A stretch of 64,000 nucleotides of DNA, taken from NCBI GenBank assembly GCA_015066785.1, contig SVNT01000001.1, positions 186,001-250,000 on the forward strand, written 5' to 3'. Under the pieces are notes generated by a model, which saw nothing but the letters and a program-made list of their open reading frames with translations, did not search any database and was not told the DNA's origin. Made by a program: the position numbers and the translations under genes. Origin of the DNA: Ruminococcus sp. (lineage in GTDB: Bacteria; Bacillota; Clostridia; Oscillospirales; Ruminococcaceae). Positions 26,147 through 36,132 of the stretch are shown here, piece after piece. The first letter of the stretch is position 1; each line of letters starts with the position of its first letter.

Positions 26147-27220
26147 ATGACTATATTACTTGCAATTCTGATTTTTGGAGTGATAATTGCAATTCACGAG
26201 CTGGGTCACTTCGGTTTCGCAAAGCTCTTCAGAATAAAGGTTGATGAATTTGCAATCGGTATGGGGCCTGCGATATTCAAAAAGCAGAAAGGCGAAACAC
26301 TTTACACTCTCAGAGCTCTCCCGATAGGCGGATTCTGCGCTTTTGAGGGGGAAGACGAAAGCAGCGACAGCCCTCGCTCCTTCAATAACGCTGCGATATG
26401 GAAAAAGATTATCATTCTTGCCGCAGGCGGAATTATGAATCTTATACTCGGATTTATCCTTGTAGTTCTTGTGACTTCGCTCAACGGAAACCGCCCCGAT
26501 GAAAACGGCGTCCGTCCCGAGCATTATATTACATCAACCACGATAGGAAGGTTCTATCCCGACGCTATGAGCGAAAAGACAGGGCTTCAGGTGGGGGATA
26601 CGATAATCGCTGTAAACGGAATGAAGGTTTATGTTGACGGAGATGTTTCCTATCAGTTTGCAAGGGACACCGACGGCGTTTTTGATATGACTGTTTTAAG
26701 AGGCGGCGTCAAGGTTGACCTCGAAGATGTCACCTTCGACCTTATTCAGAACGAAGACGGCTCGCAGAGGATAATAATTGATTTTCTTGTAGAGCCGATA
26801 AAGAAAACTCCGAAAACCGTGCTTGAGTACAGCGTGAAAAAAACGGTGTATATTTCCCGTGTGGTTATAATGTCGTTTATCGACCTTGTGGCAGGCCGTT
26901 ATCCGATTAACGATATGTCGGGGCCTGTCGGGGTTGTTTCGGTTATCGGAAGTGTAATCGTAGAAGAGGCGGATTTCCTTGAGAATTTCATTACGGTGGT
27001 AAATCTTGCGGCGCTGATTACGATAAATATCGGAATATTCAATCTTCTTCCGTTTCCTGCGCTTGACGGCGGGCGGATAGTTCTGCGTATAGTGGAAGGC
27101 GTAATTCGCCGTAAAATCAAGCCCGAAATCGAGTCGAAGATACATTTCATCGGCTTTGCACTTCTTATGGTGCTTATGGTTTTTGCGACATACAACGACA
27201 TCGTCAATTTTATACTTTAA
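26147..27220 (+). CDS. rseP: RIP metalloprotease RseP (site-2 protease)
   Basis: A 357-residue intramembrane zinc protease. HELGH (H17, E18, H21) lies in the first membrane helix, a PDZ domain occupies the middle (about 125-200), and NLLPFPALDGGRIV gives the third zinc ligand. Such enzymes cut anti-sigma factors and signal peptide remnants in the membrane. 15 bp behind dxr. Confidence 0.95.
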   Translation: MTILLAILIFGVIIAIHELGHFGFAKLFRIKVDEFAIGMGPAIFKKQKGETLYTLRALPIGGFCAFEGEDESSDSPRSFNNAAIWKKIIILAAGGIMNLILGFILVVLVTSLNGNRPDENGVRPEHYITSTTIGRFYPDAMSEKTGLQVGDTIIAVNGMKVYVDGDVSYQFARDTDGVFDMTVLRGGVKVDLEDVTFDLIQNEDGSQRIIIDFLVEPIKKTPKTVLEYSVKKTVYISRVVIMSFIDLVAGRYPINDMSGPVGVVSVIGSVIVEEADFLENFITVVNLAALITINIGIFNLLPFPALDGGRIVLRIVEGVIRRKIKPEIESKIHFIGFALLMVLMVFATYNDIVNFIL

Positions 27221-27357
27221 CGGGAGACTGCTATGACAGAAAAACCGGGAAAAAGACTGTGACGGCGGAGCGCTTCGCAATAAAATCCGTGTGAGCGACA
27301 ATGTCTATAAAAAAGAGAAAATTCAGCAGGATTTATTGTCGCAGAAGAATTAAATCC
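27221..27357 (+). other. gap with remnants of a small reading frame
   Basis: ATG at 27232 opens a 9-codon frame (MTEKPGKRL). One base out of frame, an open stretch continues as KDCDGGALRNKIRVSDNV and ends at a TAA near 27351. Removing one A from the A run near 27250 would join both into a protein of about 39 residues. It could be a decayed small gene, a sequencing error, or chance. Confidence 0.3.
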
Positions 27358-27398
27358 AAAAGGATAACGAAGGCAATCCGCCTTTGTTATCCTTTTCT
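27358..27398 (+). terminator. intrinsic terminator after rseP
   Basis: AAAAGGATAACGAAGG (27358-27373) pairs with CCTTTGTTATCCTTTT (27381-27396). The T-rich 3' side serves as the tail. Confidence 0.88.
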
Positions 27399-27450
27399 GA
27401 TTTCGGTGGGACATTTTTGGTAAATCGGCTTTACTGTCCAAGATTTTGTA

Positions 27451-27479
27451 TTGTGGTAACACATATTTTGTGCTATAAT
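27451..27479 (+). promoter_or_regulatory. sigma-A promoter of ispG-polC
   Basis: TTGTGG (27451-27456), a 17-bp spacer and TATAAT (27474-27479). Confidence 0.7.
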
Positions 27480-27543
27480 ATTTCTGGTGCTTAAAAGAAT
27501 TTGTTTTTACATTTTCTGTATTTTTTTATTATCGGAGGGGAAT

Positions 27544-28587
27544 ATGAGAAACACCAAAAAAGTAAAGGTCGGAAATATGCTTTTCGGCGACGGAAATATA
27601 TACATTCAGTCTATGCTCAACACCCGTTCCGATGATGTTGAGGGTAGCGTTGCGCAGGCTCTCGCTCTAGAAAAAGCAGGGTGCGAGGTTGTCCGTGCGG
27701 CTATTCCCGATGAGGAAGCGTTAGCGCTCATTCCTGCGATAAAAGAAAAGGTGAGTATTCCGCTTGTGGCGGATATACATTTCGATTACAGGCTCGCAAT
27801 TGAGGCTGTTGCGGCAGGGATAGACAAAATCCGCATAAACCCGGGTAATATCGGTGATGAGGACAGAGTGAAGGCTGTCGTCAAGGCCTGCCGTGAGAAG
27901 AATATTCCCATAAGAATAGGCGTGAATTCAGGTTCGCTCGAAAAGGAAATACTCGCAAAATACGGTTCGCCTACTGCGGAGGCTCTTGTCGAAAGTGCAA
28001 TGGCACACGCCGCTATACTTGAAAGAAATGATTTTGACGATATAGTTATCTCCATAAAGTCATCGGATGTAACTACAATGATAAAGGCGTACAGACTTCT
28101 TGCCGAAAAGTGCGCATATCCTTTGCATCTCGGGGTTACGGAGGCAGGTACCGAAAGAATGGGACTGATAAAGTCGGCTGTCGGGATAGGCTCGCTTCTT
28201 ACCGACGGAATAGGCGACACTATCCGTGTTTCTCTCACCGCAGACCCGCTGAAAGAAATTTCCGCCGCAAGAGATATACTCAAGGCTGTCGGCAAGCGTG
28301 GGGGAGTGACATTTGTATCCTGTCCTACCTGCGGCCGTACAAGGATTGACCTTGTAGGACTTGCAAACAGGGTTGAGGAGGCACTTTCCGACTGCGATAT
28401 GGATATAAAGGTCGCAGTTATGGGGTGCGTCGTGAACGGCCCGGGCGAAGCCAGAGAGGCTGACTTCGGCGTTGCAGGTGGTGACGGCTGTGGCGTTATC
28501 TTCAAAAAGGGAGAAATCATACGCAAAGTGTCTGAGGAGGATATACTCCCCGCACTTCTCGAAGAAATAAATAAGATAAGAGGATAA
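27544..28587 (+). CDS. ispG: (E)-4-hydroxy-3-methylbut-2-enyl-diphosphate synthase
   Basis: A 347-residue iron-sulfur enzyme of the MEP pathway (GcpE). [40 protein letters not shown] and the C-terminal cluster ligands [11 protein letters not shown] plus [17 protein letters not shown] are seen. ATG 27544 has a CGGAGGGG site; the longer frame from 27487 has none. It shares its transcript with polC. Confidence 0.96.
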   Translation: MRNTKKVKVGNMLFGDGNIYIQSMLNTRSDDVEGSVAQALALEKAGCEVVRAAIPDEEALALIPAIKEKVSIPLVADIHFDYRLAIEAVAAGIDKIRINPGNIGDEDRVKAVVKACREKNIPIRIGVNSGSLEKEILAKYGSPTAEALVESAMAHAAILERNDFDDIVISIKSSDVTTMIKAYRLLAEKCAYPLHLGVTEAGTERMGLIKSAVGIGSLLTDGIGDTIRVSLTADPLKEISAARDILKAVGKRGGVTFVSCPTCGRTRIDLVGLANRVEEALSDCDMDIKVAVMGCVVNGPGEAREADFGVAGGDGCGVIFKKGEIIRKVSEEDILPALLEEINKIRG

Positions 28588-28592
28588 TTATA

Positions 28593-31500
28593 ATGCTTCT
28601 GAAAGATTTTTTGTCGTCATATAAGGATTTCGATTGTCCTGTCGGCGACGGCGAGCTGCTTAAAATCACGCACGATAAAGAAATGACCGTGATGACGCTT
28701 TATGTTGCGTGCAAGGATATAGTTGAAGAAGATGAGATTTCCGACTTCTGCGGATATATGAAAGAAACTCTCGGGTTGCAGCAGTTTTTCGTTAAGGTAA
28801 AATACACTCCCGATAAGTTTTCACCCTCGTATTTTCCACGCATAATAGCTGAAATCAAGAAGAAAAATCCGATTGTCAACGGAATTCTTGACGGTGCAAA
28901 AGCGTGGATGGACACTCCCGACAAGTTGAGCGTTGAACTTCTCAACGGCGGTTATGAGGTGATTGAACCTTCAAATCCCGAAAAGATGATTTCCGATGAG
29001 ATTTTCGATGTTTTCTCAAAGCGTATGGAGGTTGTCTTTGAAGGCGACCTGTATACCACTCAGGAGATGTACGACAAAATGGTTGAGGAAATCGACGCCG
29101 CTATGCCAAGACCTGTATTTATTCAGCCTGAGGTAAGGGTTGTCGAAGAAAAGGAGCTCATCAGCGTTGATTACAGCGATATTCCCGTACTTCTTGAAAC
29201 TGCAACGGTAGTAAGAGGAAAGACTATAAAATCCACTCCCGCAAAGATGGAATCCGTGAACGAAAAGAGCGGGGAAGTAACCCTCTGGGGAGATATTTTC
29301 GACCGTGAAGAAAGAGAAACCAAAAACGGCAAGCTGATTGTTTCTATATATGTTACCGACTACACGAATTCGATAACTATAAAGTCCTTTGAAACAAAGG
29401 AAAAAGCAGAGGAGCTTGCAGACCTAAAGCCCGGAAAAACAATTATTTTCCGTGGTAAGATGGAATATAACGAATACGACAAGGATGTTGTCTTCAAGGC
29501 AACAAGCATTATGCTCGTCGATAAGACGAAAAAGACCGATGACGCTCCCGAAAAGCGTGTTGAACTCCACTTACATACAAATATGTCGGCAATGGACGCG
29601 CTTACTCCTGCGGGCAAGCTGGTAAAGCGTGCATACGAATGGGGACACAAGGCTATTGCAATCACCGACCACGGCGTTGCGCAGGCTTTCCCCGATGCGA
29701 TGAACGCTGTTGAGGATATCCGTCGTGGCGGAGGAGAATTCAAGATAATCTACGGTTGTGAGGCATATTCCGTGAACGACCTTGCACGCCCTGTAATAAA
29801 TGACAAGGGGCAGGAAATCACGGGCGATATTATCGTATTCGACCTTGAAACAACGGGCCTTGACGCAAAGAACGAGCGTATAACCGAAATCGGTGCGGTC
29901 AAGATGCACGACCTTGAAATCGTCGATAAATTCAAGATGTTTGTCGACCCCGAAAGAAAGCTCAGCAAGAGAATTTCCGAGCTTACGGGAATTACCGACG
30001 AAGACCTTGTCGGTCAGCCGAAGGAAGACGAGGCAATCCGCAGGTTTATCGAATTCTGCGGAGAAAATCCCGTGCTTGTGGCACATAACGCATCGTTCGA
30101 TACCGCATTTGTGCAGGCAGCCTGCAAGCGTAACGGCATAAACTTCGATTTCTGCCGTATAGATACCATTCCGATATGCAGAAGTATGCTTCCCGAATTG
30201 TCGAAATACAAGCTGAACATAGTTGCCGAACACCTTAAACTTGGTGAATTCGACCATCACCGTGCGCTTGATGACGCTACTATGCTCGCACGCATATTCG
30301 ATAAACTGATGCACCGTCTTATCGACGAGGAAGGCGTTAAAACCGTGGGCGACATAAATCGCTCGATGAGTAACGTCGACCCCAAAAAGCTCAAGATGTA
30401 CCATCAGATTATTCTCGTAAAGGATGCTGTCGGACTCAAGAACCTCTACAAGCTCATATCCTACGGTTTCCTTGACTATTTCCGAAAGAAACCCCGTGTG
30501 CCGATGTCGGTACTCCAGAAGCACCGTGAGGGTCTGCTTATAGGCTCTGCCTGCGAAGCGGGAGAGTTATTTATGGCAATCCGTGACGGTCAGCCGTGGG
30601 AAACTCTGCGTGAAATCGCATCATTCTACGACTACCTTGAAATTCAGCCGATAGGAAACAATATGTATCTTCTTCGTGAGGGCTATGTCGACAGCGTGGA
30701 GGATTTACAGGAATACAACAAGACCATAATCCGTCTCGGTGAGAAGCTTGACATTCCCGTAGTTGCGACCTGCGATGTGCATTTTATGAACCCCTCCGAC
30801 GAGGTGTTCCGTCGTGTGCTTATGCACGGTATGGGATTCAAGGACGCTGATAACCAGGCGCCACTGTATTTCCGTACAACAGACGAAATGCTCGCTGAAT
30901 TTGAATATCTCGGCAAGGAAAAGGCTTACGAGGTTGTTGTCACGAATACAAATAAGATTGCGGATATGATTTCACCCGATGTCCGTCCTATCCCGAAGGG
31001 AACATTCACTCCGAAAATGGACGGTGCAGAGGAAGAATTACAGCGCATCACATGGGAAAGAGCGAAGTCAATATACGGCGACCCCTTGCCCGAAATAGTG
31101 CATAAGCGCCTTGAAAAAGAACTCAACTCAATTATAAAGCACGGATTTTCGGTGCTTTATATGATTGCGCAGAAGCTCGTTGCCAACTCGGAGGCTAATG
31201 GTTATCTCGTAGGCTCACGAGGCTCGGTAGGGTCATCGTTTGTAGCTTCAATGTCGGGTATTTCGGAAGTAAACCCACTTCCTCCGCATTACGTCTGCCC
31301 GAAGTGTAAGCACAGCGAATTCCTCGAAGACGGTGTATACGGCTCAGGCTTTGACCTTCCTGCTAAGAATTGCCCTGAATGTAACATACCGATGAAGCGT
31401 GACGGACACGATATTCCGTTTGAAACCTTCCTCGGTTTTGACGGAGATAAAGCGCCCGATATAGACCTTAACTTCTCGGGAGAATTCCAGTCCTCCTCGC

Positions 31501-32885
31501 ATAAATACACGGAAGAGCTTTTCGGTGACGGAAAGGTATTCAAGGCGGGAACTATCGCCTCGGTTGCCGATAAGACCGCTTTCGGCTATGTCAAGAAGTA
31601 TAACGAAGAAAAGGAACTTCATCTTTCCAACGCTGAAATACGTCGTCTTACCGTCGGTTGTACGGGAGTGCGACGTACAACAGGTCAGCATCCCGGAGGA
31701 ATGGTAGTTATCCCGTCGGATTATGAGGTGTACGATTTCACACCCGTACAGCACCCCGCAGACGACCCGAATTCCGAATTTGTAACAACGCACTTCGACT
31801 TCCATTCACTTCACGATACTATCCTCAAGCTCGACGAACTCGGACACGATGTGCCGACCCTCTATAAGCATCTGGAGGATATGACGGGAATAAAAATCGC
31901 CGACATAGACACCAGCGACGAACAGGTAATGCGACTTTTCACATCTCCCGAACCGCTTGGCGTTACAGCGGAGGAAATCTTCAGCGAAACGGGAACTCTC
32001 GCACTCCCCGAAATGGGAACGCCGTTTGTAAGACAGATGCTCATCGACGCACAGCCTAAGCGATTCAGCGACCTCTTACAGATTTCAGGACTTTCACACG
32101 GTACAGATGTATGGCTCGGAAACGCTCAGGACCTCATCAAAGACGGAACCTGCACAATTTCCGAGGTTATCGGAACCCGTGACAGTATCATGACATATCT
32201 TCTTTACAAGGGAGTTGAGCCAAAGCTCGCCTTCAACATCATGGAAAACACCCGTAAGGGAAAGGCGAAGAAGTACTTCACCGACGAAGTTCTTGCGGCA
32301 ATGCGTGAAAAGAATGTCCCCGAATGGTACATTGACAGTTGTCTGAAAATCAAGTACATGTTCCCGAAGGCACACGCCGCCGCTTATGTAATCGCTGCAT
32401 TCAAGCTCGGCTGGTTCAAGGTGCATAAGCCGCTTGAATTCTACGCAACACTCTTTACGGTGCGTGGTGAAGATTTCGACGCAGAGGCGGCAATAAAGGG
32501 AAGAAAGGAAGTTCTCCGCCGCATTGACGAGATAAAACTGATGGGCAACAGCGCTACCGCAAAGGACAAGGGCGTGCTCGAAATGCTGATGGTCGTCAAC
32601 GAAATGATGGCAAGAGGATTTTCGTTCCTGCCGATTGATATATATAAATCGGATGCCACAAAATATCTTATAGAGGACAATAAAATCCGGCTCCCGTATT
32701 GTTCGCTCAAGGGAGTGGGAGAAAACGCCGCAAAGAACCTTGCGGAAGCTGTAAAGTCAGGTGACTTTATATGCATAGAGGAGCTTCAGCAGATGAGCGG
32801 TGTGTCAAAAACAACAATAGAGGCCCTTGAAAGCCTCGGGGCTTTTGGTGATTTGCCGAAATCTGCACAAATGTCATTTTTTTAA
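28593..32885 (+). CDS. polC: DNA polymerase III alpha subunit, PolC type
   Basis: A 1430-residue Gram-positive replicative polymerase. Order: N-terminal region, OB domain ([13 protein letters not shown], about 230), PHP part 1 ([16 protein letters not shown], about 330), proofreading DEDD exonuclease ([21 protein letters not shown], about 420), PHP part 2, then the polymerase core with [17 protein letters not shown], a zinc-binding CPKC/CPEC segment, catalytic PDIDLNFSG, and HPGGMVVIP. It lies 5 bp behind ispG, and an AGAGG site serves the ATG. Full family length. Confidence 0.97.
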   Translation: MLLKDFLSSYKDFDCPVGDGELLKITHDKEMTVMTLYVACKDIVEEDEISDFCGYMKETLGLQQFFVKVKYTPDKFSPSYFPRIIAEIKKKNPIVNGILDGAKAWMDTPDKLSVELLNGGYEVIEPSNPEKMISDEIFDVFSKRMEVVFEGDLYTTQEMYDKMVEEIDAAMPRPVFIQPEVRVVEEKELISVDYSDIPVLLETATVVRGKTIKSTPAKMESVNEKSGEVTLWGDIFDREERETKNGKLIVSIYVTDYTNSITIKSFETKEKAEELADLKPGKTIIFRGKMEYNEYDKDVVFKATSIMLVDKTKKTDDAPEKRVELHLHTNMSAMDALTPAGKLVKRAYEWGHKAIAITDHGVAQAFPDAMNAVEDIRRGGGEFKIIYGCEAYSVNDLARPVINDKGQEITGDIIVFDLETTGLDAKNERITEIGAVKMHDLEIVDKFKMFVDPERKLSKRISELTGITDEDLVGQPKEDEAIRRFIEFCGENPVLVAHNASFDTAFVQAACKRNGINFDFCRIDTIPICRSMLPELSKYKLNIVAEHLKLGEFDHHRALDDATMLARIFDKLMHRLIDEEGVKTVGDINRSMSNVDPKKLKMYHQIILVKDAVGLKNLYKLISYGFLDYFRKKPRVPMSVLQKHREGLLIGSACEAGELFMAIRDGQPWETLREIASFYDYLEIQPIGNNMYLLREGYVDSVEDLQEYNKTIIRLGEKLDIPVVATCDVHFMNPSDEVFRRVLMHGMGFKDADNQAPLYFRTTDEMLAEFEYLGKEKAYEVVVTNTNKIADMISPDVRPIPKGTFTPKMDGAEEELQRITWERAKSIYGDPLPEIVHKRLEKELNSIIKHGFSVLYMIAQKLVANSEANGYLVGSRGSVGSSFVASMSGISEVNPLPPHYVCPKCKHSEFLEDGVYGSGFDLPAKNCPECNIPMKRDGHDIPFETFLGFDGDKAPDIDLNFSGEFQSSSHKYTEELFGDGKVFKAGTIASVADKTAFGYVKKYNEEKELHLSNAEIRRLTVGCTGVRRTTGQHPGGMVVIPSDYEVYDFTPVQHPADDPNSEFVTTHFDFHSLHDTILKLDELGHDVPTLYKHLEDMTGIKIADIDTSDEQVMRLFTSPEPLGVTAEEIFSETGTLALPEMGTPFVRQMLIDAQPKRFSDLLQISGLSHGTDVWLGNAQDLIKDGTCTISEVIGTRDSIMTYLLYKGVEPKLAFNIMENTRKGKAKKYFTDEVLAAMREKNVPEWYIDSCLKIKYMFPKAHAAAYVIAAFKLGWFKVHKPLEFYATLFTVRGEDFDAEAAIKGRKEVLRRIDEIKLMGNSATAKDKGVLEMLMVVNEMMARGFSFLPIDIYKSDATKYLIEDNKIRLPYCSLKGVGENAAKNLAEAVKSGDFICIEELQQMSGVSKTTIEALESLGAFGDLPKSAQMSFF

Positions 32886-32895
32886 CGAATAAATA

Positions 32896-32943
32896 TTGAC
32901 TAAAGCGTACTACTATGGTATTATGTTACCGTAGTAGTACGCT
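32896..32943 (+). promoter_or_regulatory. his operon promoter covered by a long palindrome (candidate operator)
   Basis: TTGACT (32896-32901), a 17-bp spacer and TATTAT (32919-32924) form the promoter. A near-perfect inverted repeat covers its spacer and -10: AGCGTACTACTATGGTA (32904-32920) and TACCGTAGTAGTACGCT (32927-32943), one mismatch in 17, loop of 6. The -10 box is inside, so the RNA would carry only the right arm; this is a DNA operator rather than an RNA hairpin. GTACTA half-sites recall TrpR-family operators, and a TrpR-like HisR/YerC repressor is the likely reader (inference). Confidence 0.7.
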
Positions 32944-32982
32944 AAAGTGCGTTTAACAAAAATACACGAACGGAGAATTGAT

Positions 32983-34170
32983 ATGAAAAGATATGACCTT
33001 ATAACTCCAGAAGGAACGAAAGACCTGCTTTTTTCGGACTGCCTTCTTCAGAAAAATGTAAGGAATAAAATCAGCGAGATTTTTTCATCGAGCGGTTACA
33101 ACAAGATTGTAACACCGTGCCTTGAATTTTTCGATGCTTTCAATAAAGAAAATATGTTTTTCTCTCAGGAGAGTATGTACAAGCTCTCCGACAGAAAGGG
33201 AAGACTTATGGTACTTCGTCCCGATTGTACGGTGCCTATTGCGAGAGTGGTAGCAACCCGTCTTCGTGAGGCAAAGCTCCCGATAAGACTTTACTATAAC
33301 CAGACTATATACACACCGAACCGTACAAATGCGGGCAAGAGCGACGAAATATTCCAGAGCGGTATTGAGCTTATAGGAACAGCTTCAAAAAAGGCAGACC
33401 TTGAGGTTCTTTCGCTTGCAATCGAAGTTCTTTCTTCATTTGGTGAGGAGAATTTCCGCCTTGAAATCGGCGACAGCGGATTTTTCAAGGTGCTTGTAGG
33501 AAAGCTCACCTCAGACGAGAATATCCGTGAGGAGATCCGTGCGCTTATCGAGGCGAAGAATTACCCTGCACTCAACGATTACCTCGATACATTCGGAAAT
33601 AACTCGATTATCGCAACACTCAAGCAGCTTCCGAGTCTTTTCGGCGGCGAAGAAGTATTCGACAAGGCGGCAAAGCTGTACAGCGATGACGAAACCGACA
33701 GAATACTCTCCGACCTCCGTGATGTTTACGCTGAGCTCAAAAAACTCGGTTACGACGGAAAGATAACTGTTGACCTCGGAATTGTAAACCACGCAGATTA
33801 CTATACGGGAATAATAATGAAGGGTTATCTTCAGGGCTACGGCGACGAAGTGCTTTCTGGCGGAAGATACGACAAGCTGATTTCAAAATTCGGATACGAT
33901 GTTCCCGCAACAGGCTTTGCTGTGAATGTCGATGCTGTTGCGTCTGCACTCCGCAGAAACGGAAACACCGCAGAGGTTAAAAAGCCCGATGTTCTTGTTT
34001 TCAGCGATGACGAGTATGCAATGGAGGCTCTTATTCACTGCGACAAGCTCAGAGAAAGCGGAAAGGTTGTTGAATTCTCGGTATTTGATACCTACGAGGA
34101 AACAATGGAATACGCAAAAGAAAACAAAATCTGCGAGATAGTATATTACAGAGGTGAAGAAAATGAATAA
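32983..34170 (+). CDS. hisZ: ATP phosphoribosyltransferase regulatory subunit HisZ
   Basis: A 395-residue paralog of histidyl-tRNA synthetase without the tRNA-binding domain. TPEGTKDLLFSDC, VLRPDCTVPIARVVATRL and LSGGRYDKLISKFG are class II synthetase-like motifs. It forms the allosteric complex with the short HisG encoded next, confirming its role. ATG 32983 follows CGGAGAA; 8-bp overlap with hisG. Confidence 0.94.
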   Translation: MKRYDLITPEGTKDLLFSDCLLQKNVRNKISEIFSSSGYNKIVTPCLEFFDAFNKENMFFSQESMYKLSDRKGRLMVLRPDCTVPIARVVATRLREAKLPIRLYYNQTIYTPNRTNAGKSDEIFQSGIELIGTASKKADLEVLSLAIEVLSSFGEENFRLEIGDSGFFKVLVGKLTSDENIREEIRALIEAKNYPALNDYLDTFGNNSIIATLKQLPSLFGGEEVFDKAAKLYSDDETDRILSDLRDVYAELKKLGYDGKITVDLGIVNHADYYTGIIMKGYLQGYGDEVLSGGRYDKLISKFGYDVPATGFAVNVDAVASALRRNGNTAEVKKPDVLVFSDDEYAMEALIHCDKLRESGKVVEFSVFDTYEETMEYAKENKICEIVYYRGEENE

Positions 34171-34792
34171 ATCCCTCAGAATTGCCCTTACAAAAGGCAG
34201 ACTTGAAAAGGATACGGTAGGGCTTCTTGAAAAGCTCGGATACGACTGTACAGCAGTCAGGGAAAAGGGCAGAAAGCTCATACTTCCCGTGGCAGGCACG
34301 AATATAGAGATAGTCCTTGCAAAAGCGGCAGATGTAATCACCTATGTCGAGCATGGTGTATGTGACATCGGCGTTGTCGGAAAGGACACCATTATGGAAA
34401 TGCAGGGCAAGTTCTTTGAACTTGTTGACCTCGGCTTCGGAAGATGCAGATTTGCTCTTGCAGGCAAGAAGGGGGCTAATTTCTACGACGGCTACAATGT
34501 AAAGACCATTGCAACAAAATACCCGAATGTATCGAGAGCATATTTTGAAAGCAAGGGAATGGATGTCGAAATCGTAAAGATTGAGGGTAGCGTTGAGCTT
34601 GCTCCGCTCCTTGCACTTTCGGACGCCATTGTCGATATAGTCGAAACAGGCTCCACACTCAAAGAAAACGGACTTGAGGTATACGAAGAAATCGCACCGA
34701 TTTCAGCAAGACTTATTGTAAATACAGTAAGCATGAAACTCCGTCAGAACGAAATCGAGGAGCTTATAGAAAAAATTCAGGCAAATATCTAG
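34163..34792 (+). CDS. hisG: ATP phosphoribosyltransferase, short catalytic subunit
   Basis: A 209-residue short-form HisG, first step of histidine synthesis. RIALTKGRLEKDTVGLLEK, GVCDIGVVGKDT and the PRPP loop in DAIVDIVETGSTLKENGLE are intact. The C-terminal regulatory domain of long HisG is absent, as expected with HisZ. ATG 34163 has a GAGGTG site inside the hisZ end. Confidence 0.95.
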   Translation: MNKSLRIALTKGRLEKDTVGLLEKLGYDCTAVREKGRKLILPVAGTNIEIVLAKAADVITYVEHGVCDIGVVGKDTIMEMQGKFFELVDLGFGRCRFALAGKKGANFYDGYNVKTIATKYPNVSRAYFESKGMDVEIVKIEGSVELAPLLALSDAIVDIVETGSTLKENGLEVYEEIAPISARLIVNTVSMKLRQNEIEELIEKIQANI

Positions 34793-34806
34793 AAAGAGGC
34801 GTTTTT

Positions 34807-36114
34807 ATGGCAAGAAAAATCACAAAAACAACCGATTTTGTCGATATAGTATGTCTTATAAACGAGGCGGCAGAGCTTCTGCACAAGACCATAGATTCCG
34901 AAACCCAGACAAGAGTCATTGATGTGATGAAACAGGTTTCGGAGGTTATTCTCGACAGCGGTGCAAACCCCGAGGATATACAGGCTTACAGTAGAATTTC
35001 GGTTTCTGCGATAGAAAATATGAAGAAGAACATTTCTTCCACAAAGAGAGAATTCGAGGCGTGGATGAAGGTCGCAAAGGAAATGCTTTCGGTTCTGTAC
35101 ATAAACGTTGCGGCAAACCAGAAGTACGGCTCAAATCTTGCAAAGGACGATTCCGAAAAGGCAATATGCGGATTTTTTGATGTTTCGGATAATGCGAATA
35201 TCACAACGGCGCATCTTTTCTCCGCACTTGCATACGCAAGAAGGGACGCAAGATACTGCTACGACGAAATTCTTTCTGTTTTCGGCAGGAAAAAAGATGT
35301 TTTTTCATCGCTTTATAACAACATAACTTATGTGTACGACCCCACAAAAATCGAGGAAACGATACACGAGCGTTGTCCTGTATGCGACAGCGCTGAGGCG
35401 GAACCGTATTTCTGCGCCTGCCAGGCAATGCTGAACGATAATCGTTTTTCTCCCGCAAAGCTGTGGATGAAATGCGGTGGCTGCGGAAACCTCTATGCGT
35501 ATAATTTCCCGACTATGAAAAACGGCGAAATAAACGGACATTATACCCGAAAGAACGAGGACGGAATACTCGAAAACCGACACTTGCTGAACATATACGG
35601 AAATATCTTCAACAGCATAAAGCACTTCAACGACGGAAAGAAATACCTTGAAATCGGCGTCGGCAACGGCGAAATGCTTGCAGTTGCGCTTGAAATGGGG
35701 TATGATGTATCTGCGGTTGAAATATGCAAGGAGGACTGCGAGAATATTTCGGGTGCTTTGGGCGTCGATATAAAGTGGACGGATTTCGCATATTACGAAA
35801 CGGACGAAAAATACGATGTCATTATTATGGGCGATGTTATCGAGCATGTAATAGAACCGATAAAAATTCTCGAAAAGGCGGTATCGTTGCTCAACGACGG
35901 CGGAATACTCTGGCTGTCAACACCGAACTACGACAGCGCAATAACACGCATGAGAAAGTTCACCGACGCTATGTGGAACCAGAAAAATCACTTCACATAT
36001 TTTTCGTATGATAATCTCCTGCCTTTTATCGAAAAAGTCGGGCTGACCGTAAAGCAATACGATGTAAGCGCCCGTTATAACGGCTCTATGGAGCTTATAC
36101 TGCAAAAAAACTAA
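34807..36114 (+). CDS. class I SAM-dependent methyltransferase with zinc-ribbon-like insert, within the his operon
   Basis: A 435-residue protein. Residues about 1-175 are helical with no recognised domain. Cys pairs (CPVC near 194; CGGC near 224) suggest a zinc ribbon. A Rossmann methyltransferase follows from about residue 270: YLEIGVGNGEMLAVALEMGYDVSAVE (motif I), VIIMGDVIEHV, LLNDGGILWLSTPN. The middle-to-C layout resembles methyltransferases that act on sugars or small metabolites. It is 14 bp behind hisG and 18 bp ahead of hisD, so it is co-transcribed, but it is not a histidine enzyme. Substrate unknown. Confidence 0.75.
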   Translation: MARKITKTTDFVDIVCLINEAAELLHKTIDSETQTRVIDVMKQVSEVILDSGANPEDIQAYSRISVSAIENMKKNISSTKREFEAWMKVAKEMLSVLYINVAANQKYGSNLAKDDSEKAICGFFDVSDNANITTAHLFSALAYARRDARYCYDEILSVFGRKKDVFSSLYNNITYVYDPTKIEETIHERCPVCDSAEAEPYFCACQAMLNDNRFSPAKLWMKCGGCGNLYAYNFPTMKNGEINGHYTRKNEDGILENRHLLNIYGNIFNSIKHFNDGKKYLEIGVGNGEMLAVALEMGYDVSAVEICKEDCENISGALGVDIKWTDFAYYETDEKYDVIIMGDVIEHVIEPIKILEKAVSLLNDGGILWLSTPNYDSAITRMRKFTDAMWNQKNHFTYFSYDNLLPFIEKVGLTVKQYDVSARYNGSMELILQKN

Positions 36115-36132
36115 ACCTTAATGGAGGACAAT

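Noticed and set aside
32904-32943. Terminator of polC at the long palindrome
   Set aside because: No T run follows, and the -10 box of the his promoter is inside it. An operator explains it better.
32983-34170. Histidyl-tRNA synthetase
   Set aside because: The protein lacks the C-terminal anticodon-binding domain and is paired with a short HisG, so it is HisZ.
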